A stretch of DNA of 61,893 nt from Verrucomicrobiaceae bacterium (lineage in GTDB: Bacteria > Verrucomicrobiota > Verrucomicrobiia > Verrucomicrobiales > Verrucomicrobiaceae). Shown piece after piece: positions 60,401 to 61,893 of the stretch. The stretch covers positions 1 through 61,893 of the forward strand of contig JAIXOU010000004.1 of assembly GCA_027486585.1 (NCBI GenBank). The letters run 5' to 3'. The position numbers and the translations under genes were made by a program. The first letter of the stretch is position 1. Every line of letters starts with the position of its first letter. Below the pieces are notes generated by a model, which worked only from the letters and a program-made list of their open reading frames with translations, was not told the DNA's origin and did no database searches.

Positions 60401-60718
60401 ATTAATGGCTGAGCCAAGAGTCACCAGTCCGCCTGTGGTTCCACCAAACCGCGCAGTATCAGTCAAATTCGGCCAAGCTATGTCGCTGGAGCCGTTCCAC
60501 CAATTCAGATTGGAGGTATTCCAAGTGCCAGCACCACCGAGGGTGACACCTCCCGAAATAGCCGGATCCCAATCATAAGTAGCGCCCTTCACCTGGACAC
60601 TCCAGAGAGCAAATTGGGCAAGAAGGATTGAAGAGACCGTTTTCTTCCAGAAGGGGGTGCGGAGACTGCGAGTCAGGCGCACTGGAAGCGAGAGCGGTTG
60701 GGTGGTTGGGGTCTTCAT
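36404..60718 (-). CDS. Giant PATR-repeat secreted protein with PEP-CTERM signal
   Basis: This is a single uninterrupted 8,104-aa frame (roughly 0.8 MDa). Residues 1-46 form an export signal with a basic start (RLTRSLRTPFWKK) and the hydrophobic core SSILLAQFALWSVQ, then KGATYDWDP. The body is Asn/Thr/Gly/Ser/Ala-rich. I counted over 30 autotransporter-associated beta-strand repeats (TIGR02601 type), typically LTKxGxGxLxLxGxNTYTGxT. Five TTGLxVGQxVSG-type modules lie near 52.2-58.7 kb. The C-terminus VVPEPGRALLMLFGLMALFF plus RRRRQD is a PEP-CTERM signal, so an exosortase rather than an autotransporter barrel should process it. The start has no clear Shine-Dalgarno sequence. Likely an adhesin or matrix filament of stacked beta-helices; function is inferred. 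Confidence 0.95.
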   Translation of the reverse strand: MKTPTTQPLSLPVRLTRSLRTPFWKKTVSSILLAQFALWSVQVKGATYDWDPAISGGVTLGGAGTWNTSNLNWWNGSSDIAWPNLTDTARFGGTTGGLVTLGSAINAGGLIFNTTGYSIAGGGNALTLAGTDTTNIAVNGFGTRTTIDAQLSGTGGLTKTGNGVLALSNSLNNYSGNTVVNEGTLVVTNGSQLGTGSLVTVNGFNSVNFTGGTLVLQGGLTGATLAKNLALAGRGLNYANSSNAAFVSIGLNNAVSGSIGFSNSSTAALSNAYGNLTLSGTVGLSTNQNSIITGNGNVIVSGVVSGSVVSADRFIKSGVGALGSTLWLQNAGNNYLSDTRIDSGTVRVSTSAALGQLSTSTTSIDLNNGTLEILTDAPDFSGKTVRARDNTNNIIFASRALGGAGLNQTIVFGRTTANGNANITANSRDGYGMTFGDGVNAFSSGGATNSAFTSNATGLVTINAPTLYTNGDGTARTFTVTSTGDMLATGNILRSGGGDHTFAKAGSGVLTLGATASTFTGSASINAGTLNIGTIGALNATGSGRVVFGGGTLNYTGAGETWNKVLLLNAGNSILTNSGTGGLVVTSTVGNNGTGTKTLVLGGSNQGVNDIQGYIVNTTVGAGVTKFDSGNWQISSPGTATTVIGTANASFPITAITASTNGSQVITTTSTTGLVVGQPVSGTGFAFGSVISQIISPTQFSVSQAAATTGLGTTGTSVVLGTVNGATAALTTTAVSAGTTTAPTIAVASTANMVPGQVVTATGLTGTWYISSINSATGLTLASSTGSTLTVGGLASGATVTPSVSPNFAGAITVSGGTLSLNPTSTSNKVIGPANNVVFTTDPIRGNGFAGGTLNYQGFATGGSTDTAGVLTPTAGLGKVTVVAGSGATTLTFGSLGTRAAGAGLNFAPSTGSGIQFTTAPAGLNGQLGGYAYITSPSGAIDFVATPTSATNIAALGAATTLPATVGSATTNYVVGAGGVTTSAAVAANTIRIVGGNSLTLGGNLTTTSSSATALGGILHDNSTGASSITGAFGLFVSAANQELVVTTGGSTPANALTIGSVISGNNSATAGTGGLTKNGTGLLILSGANTYTGTTTINEGRVNLSGSGTLGGTNASLVMRQGTTLDLNGVNVGATVLTGGLNNFSGAGSITNSAASGTAILRTGSNNGGGTFSGVISDGSTAKIAFAKGGTGTVSLSGVNTFSGGVTISGGVLAVNSLANLGVASSIGTGITGNNAGSIVFSGAGTLQYTGSNANIFQTTQTPSISIDRLFTLGGTGASTAAIDSSGQYGNNTLGNGSANNAALIFNNTGSVAFSGTGTRTLTLQGNSTGDNEFKPILGNNPNAGELTSLTKAGGGLWILSGANTYTGTTTISNGALQAVDGIGIPTNSPISFTGVSNTGTFFQSGSSSASTFSRTVGVGSGNVGWSALGGGGFSAGLAPLTVNIAGTPVWGSTANFINQGNLYLNSSTAFSDVTIASDFSLGTTAAVAVTGATLTTAANNNSVTMTTGNTTGLLVGQVISGNANIPAGAYITSITSSTTFTISNNATAAGTGVATNLAAGGFRSIQVDDNGNTNLDFATITGVISGTGNLNKAGGGTLILGGANTYSGGTTLTGGTTIVNSIGAAGVTSSNLGTNVGGGALNLGLSTNSGSIMYVGTGETATRQINLSGTTGNASIDASGSGALVITALTNSGAGAKTLTLRGSNQDANQLTANLIDNTGALIVTKADAGNWELTGTNTFTGNLNINGGLLGANAGAALGAVGTGAIVVSNGGIYSTNAGATLTITRPVQIASNTHVSFTGSNPIIVSSNIQGIAGNPWTINNTITNPTGLTISGNFNSAEAATQARTLAIQGTGNTILSGVIQGTGASNGGVGLIINTASGATTTLTGGSANLMSSGGELRQGILILDKAQALGLAATTFDLNGGELRTSSTVAAQTQANVFRLNGSVGLVNGSNPLNMTGSIGAIGGNRTLQNDIVAGTGLTISALNLSQDGTARTLTLSGVGTTNITGVINNTNPASATASNFTYSGSGALNINGSAANVWSGTAIFNGGTTTVSNGATLGTTGAATVNQAILTLDNGTTAVANRLGGRALTMNGATLNLLGNAAGITEGGTPSTLTIGSGATTINSVNVGGNNLLAFTTLTVNTGGSVNFTGGVGVANNQVTFSPAPTLTPATTGILARATVGGTDFATYGATGIAAFTGYTTPANLNSAAATDTVKLNGTTTVGALTTNKTVNALAFNASAPTVSNSAGTVLTLTSGGILTTGAGPYTINARTNLGAEGALHVGTGSILNITGVLSGAAGLNKNLSGALNLNAANFVVGTTTLNGGTTTLGGGLNTIFPAQTLVVNPSATLDLNGNSQYVQAFGGGNNPGTGGTITSSSAALFTNNGNVAFGGNISGAITHNKTGGSTLTAESPLTYTGATWITGGALTLRDNATMLNTSAINLNSATLNLDSNANLQIGNNNRVSDTAPITSRGGVITYQARFQAAGSEVFGALSIGAGASTINVNAANNAGNNTPFLSADVTFASLTRSVGSTLNMVANQGFGTSGNSNRLFFTSAPTTLSNGMIGAWAIANSTDFATYAPTLGAGAFGYGGFRAYDASLASGNVTQILSTTTPLSTALSSGTTSTAALRLGGVSTNDITFTAGTNVLNLETGAFLRSNQQATSSIGTTALRGVLTAGGTETSGMRELVIYSASNTANVNTGTTATTNSGSPVITGMNTQGLQVGMTVTNANLPAGTRIVSIDNTAQITVSQNATASGSGNQTILTGNFDGGATTINTPTVTVASTVGLVPGMVVTNANLPSGTFIVSVNSPTSITVSQNATATASAQTIAANLSTLVVNSVIADNGFGNSVALVKSGAGILNLSANNTYTGGTTFNQGTVNLVGSGVVIPAGGLTLSGATLTMNTNAGQIAANNAVTLNDSSTLTLVGNNSLNSLAFNNTGGTTNPTVNTGGFLTLTGSSPITVVSNNVGTVPTINGTVNLTPGAKTLSIGANQIGGQAITTINASLNIAGTVNGIGSSLTKTSNGLLQFSGQNTFTGGIDLQGGGLIVGSSSSPAQGGAGITSGPFGSGAITAAAGTTFLSNSTASFGNAVAFAGTPTFDATANTVWTLTLNGAVSGAGWTSTPTVNVINPNLTVALLGNLPAFSNITKTGAGTLIFNSTNYSGSYDAGALGTPLAVSLLHDGTSPNIGNGVVETVNLGSVTFGAGTGTVTVGRAGGSLPFATAANKIIAPSSINTVLTNGLTVANNNGYGLSVGDVGALVSTPTFTVNTATASNVTQGLYLNGALSGTGFIKAAGGTLVLGNAGNSFLGDITINQGVVSAAGNAQLGNSANLIKLAATAGTATFRATSSFTLSNPLQLTGTTNTRALEVTSGNTLTIGTAFDLNAGAGNAAALTKADNGTLELNANNSAWTGVLTISQGAVNLLNAGGLGTTAGNTIVGASGAALNIPAGVSTAEPLSLTGSGILAAGALRGTGSGTSTETGAITLTGATFIGSDSGNTLSLTGGISGAQALTFVGAGSINLNTTALGAVSSVTKLGSGTTTLGVNSTAFVGGLTINNGTFVLGSGANGTLGATGTILVNQNGIFTVDNTSSGVARLGGRPVTSAGGVINYNTNNVGETAGILTFNAGANTFNMTNAGATPTTLTFASLAFGGGSSADLSIGANSLVKFTTAPTLTPATTGILPRVTVGGSEFATYNASGGLVAFSAYSPATNILSATATQTFKATTSTINSLGGNQTLNALNINNTAAVGGLGGNPPNALTLTSGGIFASGSGGAYLNVPIVNLGAEGVIHVQSGQTLTVNSGLSGTAGLTKSLAGQLDINAQQFVSGQHTINGGLVKFTTTGITNPLLFNQGLAVNAGGTLDLNGRNQFIAGLSSQAGGAGSDLGGGIVTNTSGTQSTLTVNGNTNFNGVISGNIYLNKTGTGALNFAVPQTYTGATEISGGTVTLADLATLPNTTQPINIRFGILSINDNSLNLVANRVNDAAPISLTGGTIAYSGRAQSASSETFGAVTLAGGHNAITTGAGGTGINSLDVTIASLTRSDSTSTMRFNSGGQIGSAARLMITSAPTLTNNIIGAWAIDDREFASYDATYGVGRLNDTGFAGYSGAGLNSGATGTDNVRLTATGTTTLLGNTTVGTLTFGQQAAATILNLGGNTLTVQAGGLLFGQTTDNVDFSITNGNLTSGVLNSPSDFFIHHANFSGTNRTAAISAAITNNGTGAVRVIKSSGDTGASVMTWNGTNTYTGGTILNQGTLVLGATGTMGTGGITVNQATLTQTAGGIIPSQALTMNGSSVATLAGNNSLTNLTFNNNGGAAPTLNPTGVLTLTGAGGIAVTTTNPGTIATVAGGTVDLNGNSSYPVSVGAAIINGVDVAPWQSGLTITSLIQNGGINKTGNGLLQLNNTLSTFSGGVNVAAGGLIIGGSSVGPNLGDTLVSGPLGTGAVTMAAGTTLVSTAANSVTNNFTFLGDTALNGTNSLTLNGNTTLPSTWNVAVTAPNVVFTIGNVIDSLATDVTNKSGLGTLSLGNYNGTINIAGGLILSADGNTLGTAENIALGSTINAVSDLAITVNRSGGAPNARNKTIQQANFSNNGSLVSVSNLNGYGLDFTGTSTFTGASTLGVVTASASNVVQGLTLSGVVSGGFDLVKSGLGTLALTNSGNTFGGSGKIIDVLNGVLSASSDGALGDAANAIRLSVDGTSGVGFRATGNINTSRTFTLNAANNAFEVTAGNTLSLTTPFTLSAVSNTLTKNDNGIFAINASNSTMTGAITINAGAILLGNANAIGTGVLTINNAVGSALQLSGDTNYAGPITFNIGASGINNGGAIESVSGTNTISGLITQASGFAIVLGASGSSTLNIAGGISASNSTTLNAATGSTINLNSVITPGGPGTNKIGNGTLNVTVNQVGFTGAINVNQGTMNIVGSGVGIGATGLISVNNSGTLNVNDTVGAASAHLGGRPVTIAGGTFNYLGNTGASAETAGALTFARGGGVYNQTAGTSANLTFASLAIGADSSANFTGAVGTATNRILFTTAPTLVGGAVPATNGILARATVNGSTFATYNTNGLVVNANGVQGFAGYNFTSTTNINSAAATDTVDANAAMTTKNLTATKTINALRLSGGTAQTVGGAAFTQLTLASGGVLATGATTHNITVPVFNTTITTNASAQQIYHVDSGSALNLASTLTGNAGLVKDGAGTLTIGSPASNSGIANVSANTLSGNLTIARGTLTLNGGTNTYAPGQFLIMGATGSTLNLNGTSQQFSGVLTDAAQPDTGGAIIGGAGSQLVINQDNTARTFAGSIGGAVNLVRSGQNTLTLVSPNTYTGTTLINGNTTILQSGATLSGTSAVDLNYATLTLDNSGLNDSTDRINDAASIALRGSTLTLTGRAQTASSEALGAVSIAQGFNVINSNAGGTGINSADLSLTSLSRPGGSSAIFFANGTNLGTIGSNGRITVTTLNGVATTNPAYSANGSGLTNNLVGGWAISNNDFLTYIPGLGLAALNQTGAAQYDLTNSFSGAASTDNVRLTVATPIPNGGLTINALSLSGSNIAQNFTSGTDTLNIVTGGLIGTNNNTSIGATLDSGRITAGGLTPASNSDLYVYNRANTLTINSRIIDNVNGGGSAVRAVFTASGGAITLVNPSNSYTGGTVLNGGTLNLTNTAATAVIPAGGLTINGGTVTMNNFAGQINAANVVTLNGVSNLNLWGDNTLAGLVFNGNGGGSGNNAVSTFSQAANAGSAASGVLTIGNSGIVATSSNIASNGFIIGRTDFGATNKTVQVDSASANGVDINPLFAGLNIQGIVGSTGGFTKTGTGVLALQAQAHYTGPTTVNAGTLRVSVTNAGSRLSALTLGAGTYLNLANASTTWGSLAGSGTIFASAGTPTLTVGFNNDATTTFSGQLVRFNDAVINGVSLQKVGTGELVMTSAQNFATGTTGTITVNGGSLRYLDAGAAFPGTATSGQTTFSVNNGGTLALDNTGTTSVNNRLGLNVIGTLNLQGGRLAINAGSTAATPVTELVTTFNVTNGGGRIELTPGASNPVTLTVGTLNVANGNGTLVVGGIDGSVAGTAGKAALVITTPNLLGGQGGGLNGSTTMSVRHDILGDASVSGLGTGFLVRDTAVGGTYRALSSSELASAFALPLTTDVDPVTAGPQAAGALNVGLTGSAATIGVNTVANTLTISGTSSIGSSLGAAFGAYGPGGNLLTTSLSNAAASLTLAGATGTINTAFGSTTAGTTPFAHVIAGGTLNVNGAFGFSNVGTTGTVGLAKAGGGTMNLNNKAYYTGTTSVNNGTLNLNSGSANTLAVVPTTGGATVSQLNLNGTSATVDLNGQNQAFGTLTSVNPLPGQGGTLTNTGAAATLSISTQAAGGTFGGSITGAIALTRSGANTTTLTNANTYTGATIVRGGTLQLRDSGTISSTAGLTLNYGTLNWDNFGLNAAGTPNPTRIAATNPVTLQGGTFTINGAGSTDTVLTLNSVTVTGGNNVINVLPYINEGSTVKLTIGNLVRNVNNRSGVVFNGFTTNNSTGASVLGGQGLTQNGNIILNQINGTNFTASNLVNNLIGGWAVADGSTFATYVNGFGVSVMGQTTQGIVAPGFTGTDLSLATVATGNYNDGGATRTLPAGSVLANSWRFGPAAAQTITFPTTTTATLGVGIITNANFNTTLAATDTTNTITAAAGATDLYFYINQQTLIVNPAITGTAALVSNGPATLRLAPAFASNTYSGGTFINAGTTNLQAATGLVAIPAGGLTINNATVTLGNATAGQIAATNAVTMNGGAQFNLFNYTAATSQTLDSLTFNNEGGTANPTFNFQTPTALSTITLSNANAITATNNSLATTPLIAAAATPANSALTFSNANPVITVNGGLAETGLTISAPITGTGGFTTLTKTGTGVLALSGQSTFTTGFNLNQGGLMFGAGSTGSPAITSGPVGTGTLTIAGSTSLLSDGTVRTILNPTTVNGNFAFAGPVAGNGVILSGAMNLGATGRTITVDSPANTSTISGAITSTATGTALTKAGAGTLILSSTTNSFGGAGIAVTGGILKNGIDNAIPTSSAVAVSAGAGYDLNNFNQTLDGISGAGFITQSAGNTRTLTISSTVTNSTFNSVITDNNLGVANSRLNLTKVGTPTTLTLGGANSYIGTTTVTSGILSITNALALGTTANGTVVSSGGSLELQNNITVTGEALSIAGTGSATNGALRNLSGNNTFAGLVTLTGAASIQSDAGTLTLDVPTGNVIAATNQNLTFTGAGNTTVADPIATGTGTLTKAGSGSLTLGANNTYSGKTTIADGTISVGSLNALGTNAALDLGVATASSGRLLYTGAAAALSKNINALGNGTDTIQNAGSGLLTLSGTLTKAGTTLNLVGGASGILVTGTIVGLPASSDLVIGNGVTTLQNANTYNGPTILNSGGTLNINHASAISTGAFTINGGTIDNTSGAAITLSTNNPLNINSNFTFTGTNNLNLGTGPVTLAANRTVTVTANTLTIGGAIGGAFSLTGTGAGTLLLTGASTYTGTTTAVTGSTISVGGNGSLGDTSAGTVIDSGASLALNNVLYTDAEPLNLNGTGVGNGGAFRTTGVSSFAGTITASTNATINATGTLSLTGGLVKNGTTLTLGGTGTYNISGAGISGASVNSDLVVDAATVNLDVASTYNGPTFIRNGGRINANVTDALPTSITRTAIIMDDSGTGSSTLGLAVNQSVASLTGASSSQILLGANQLTVGASGSGSSTFAGTITGTGGSIVKDGTNTQIFSGANTYTGTTTLNAGVLNLGSAENVGTSGPLGASAASNPGSIVFGGGTLQYSVSNQNDYSGRFSTAANQAIRIDTNGQNVSLATALISSGGSLNKQGAGTLTVTGANTFDAGTTVNGGTLLVNNTTGSGTGSGAVSVSNAGTVIGGNGTVAGNLTVNAGALIAPGSAANTAGTLTIGGSTVVIAGNGVAETRMNFDYTTATGNIAGLTPTAWSTYNGALLTGNGGQSNDLLNFTASTTSLTWNTGGKISLNQIGAAYSWVQGDVFNLLDWTALGDSGNGAGSIGGSFNSAIDFNLPTLSGGLAWDTSRFVTTGAIAVVPEPGRALLMLFGLMALFFRRRRQD
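39850..54200 (-). repeat. Long internal modules of the giant gene
   Basis: Marker phrases recur at large intervals. NN(L/I)(I/V)G(A/G)WA-type segments lie near 40.95-41.01, 44.19-44.26, 48.40-48.47 and 52.94-53.01 kb. TGIL(A/P)R(A/V)TV(G/N)G segments lie near 45.50, 49.60 and 54.13 kb. SGP(V/L/F)G(T/S)G segments lie near 39.86, 47.35 and 51.47 kb. Spacing is about 3.2-4.5 kb. This points to at least three, probably four, copies of an ancestral unit of 1,100-1,500 residues that have since diverged. Coordinates are approximate. Confidence 0.75.
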
Positions 60719-61822
60719 AGGGGCTGGTGGGACGATTTAAAAAAGCGGTCGGGGTGCGGAAAGGGGGCGGAAAACGATCAGGCGATGCAGGCAGCTGCGC
60801 TCAGCGGAGTGAAAAACGCATTAATCCAAAAATCAATAAAACGAGGATTCGTGTTGTCTCGAAGACTGGCACGATGCTTGCTGAGTTGAATGGATGATTG
60901 GTTAGACATGCTATTGAAGCCTTATTTTTCAATGCCTAACGAAAGGCGCGAAAAATAAACTTTGGCGTTGGTTGTTTGGCTGGCTGATGAGACTAACAAA
61001 CTGCTAGGACTGAAAGGTTGGAAATGATTGAATTACAGTTGCATGTAATCACATAGGAACAACATTTGCCAAGACATTTATTGTTGTTTTGTGAATAAAA
61101 ACGCGATTCGAGCAAGTGTCGTGGAAACTGAATTTCAAGGGATTGCAGCACTCTTGATATTTTAGTTTGCTTGATTATCAGGTTTTATACCTAAGTTTAT
61201 AACGAGTTTAGGCAACTCACCCCATCCTACAGACATTGCAATTTTACTGAGCGGCGGAACAGCTCCCCCTTCGTCGGGGCGGTTTATTGAGGAAACCCGA
61301 TGACCGCTGCATCAATCAGGGAAACGAAACCGCGTTGGAATCAGCTAAGCAAGTGAGAAAATTAAGGGTACGAAGATTTTCCCGATTCCTGTTTTGAATT
61401 TTCTGGCCACTGATTCTACTCGCTGAGTGTTGATCGGTTTTTTGCAGATCCAGCAGTCTAGCAAGATGCGACTATGGCGGTGATGCGGTGACAGGACGGG
61501 CGTGTCCGCCAGAACGAGGGAGGGTGGAAGGCAGGAGCACTTATCCAAAAAACCATGCAAGCTCTTGAAAACAGGCGCATTAAGCGTCTCTGAGCTAGAT
61601 GCTGTAACCCTAGGTTTACCCTAAAAACAGGAATGGCTGACCGCCGATTTGCTTCCCTTGCCCGACTCAACGATCTTCCATTCCTGTTTCTAGCAGACAA
61701 TCCACGGTGTTGGGATGTGGAACGAAGAGTCACTTTGGCCATATGACTTGGAGACAACCAAGCAACTGGATACTCAAATTTACGGGAAAACAGAAAGACA
61801 TGATTTACAGGTCAGAACCCAT
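60719..61822. other. Upstream non-coding region of the giant gene
   Basis: This stretch of about 1.1 kb holds no gene that I can support; short frames on both strands lack domain features. It should carry the giant gene promoter. Visible structures are a cluster of three small stem-loops at 61249-61299, a 12-bp inverted repeat AAACAGGAATGG/CCATTCCTGTTT (61625-61636 with 61678-61689) and a third copy of its ATTCCTGTTTT core near 61385. The part from 61020 to 61200 is AT-rich. Confidence 0.6.
61249..61307. other. Stem-loop cluster, possible structured RNA
   Basis: Three small hairpins follow one another: GAGC/GCTC (61249-61252 with 61262-61265), CCCC/GGGG (61266-61269 with 61276-61279) and GGTTT/AAACC (61281-61285 with 61293-61297). 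An outer GCGGT/ACCGC pairing can alternate with the last. It is about 530 bp upstream of the giant gene start. A riboswitch-like or leader role is conceivable, but I recognise no known class. Confidence 0.3.
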
Positions 61823-61893
61823 TCCTGTGATTCCTGTGAATCCTGTGAATCCTGTGAATCCTGTGAATCCTGTGAATCCTGTGAATCCTGTGA
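61823..61893. repeat. 9-bp tandem array at the window edge
   Basis: At least eight copies of TCCTGTGAA run to the last base: the first reads TCCTGTGAT, the next six are perfect and the last is cut off by the window end. The unit is 9 bp, so the reading frame would be preserved if it were translated, giving a repeating tripeptide. The ATTCCTGT core also occurs earlier in this region (61385 and 61680). Confidence 0.9.

Noticed and set aside
61090..61098. DnaA box TGTGAATAA upstream of the giant gene
   Set aside because: It is a single 9-mer in AT-rich DNA with no neighbouring boxes; chance is the simplest explanation.
61458..61757. 99-codon minus-strand frame upstream of the giant gene
   Set aside because: The translation is Arg/Ser/His-rich without any recognisable pattern and crosses an inverted repeat.
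61823..61893. CRISPR array
   Set aside because: The units are 9 bp with no spacers, so it is a simple tandem repeat; no cas gene is in the window.

Overview
The window looks like a chromosomal segment of a Verrucomicrobiota bacterium, perhaps close to Prosthecobacter/Verrucomicrobium. The evidence is an enormous secreted autotransporter-associated-beta-strand-repeat (PATR) protein ending in a PEP-CTERM signal, a Tat-exported DUF1501 protein, a membrane Ser/Thr kinase paired with an ECF-type sigma factor, a lone prepilin-like gene, and many short degenerate intergenic repeats. The phylum is an inference from gene content; no rRNA gene is present to confirm it.

Left part (1-12.3 kb). A repeat-rich stretch with a perfect 40-bp palindrome and several hairpin elements is followed by a sterol-desaturase-family hydroxylase, an uncharacterised protein and a membrane-anchored alpha/beta-hydrolase. 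Core information-processing genes come next: a primary sigma factor whose basic N-terminal extension carries two AT-hook-like motifs, ribosomal proteins L20 and L35 (convergent to it, without infC), mutM and tRNA-Pro(TGG). Then come a YbjN-like protein, a membrane PH-domain protein and an Aas-like acyl-ACP synthetase whose acyltransferase half has lost its motifs. A gene-free stretch of about 620 bp with a small cluster of DnaA-box-like sequences ends this part.

Middle part (12.3-30.6 kb). A TPR protein overlaps bioF. A Tat-exported metallophosphoesterase, an ATP-grasp-like protein and a BaiN/HI0933-type flavoprotein run rightward and converge on the DUF1501 gene. Next is a kinase that carries a degenerate signal-peptidase-I-like domain at its C-terminus and overlaps the ECF sigma gene by 4 bp. 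An Mpv17/PMP22-like membrane protein and a PhcB-like methyltransferase follow. On the other strand, mrdA (PBP2), a DUF6941-like gene and an ACT-domain gene form a probable operon, with a sugar-phosphate nucleotidyltransferase upstream. A diheme cytochrome c peroxidase and a PII protein each end in a clear terminator.

Right part (30.6-61.9 kb). A type IV pilin-like gene, a decayed IS4-like transposase fragment, murA, a possible small membrane protein, prmC and prfA lead to a single 24.3-kb gene (8,104 aa) that fills about 40% of the window. It has an export signal, more than 30 recognisable PATR units, long internal modules of about 3-4.5 kb that recur several times, and a PEP-CTERM tail. Its upstream region (60.7-61.9 kb) contains no convincing gene, a small stem-loop cluster, and a 9-bp tandem array running off the window edge.
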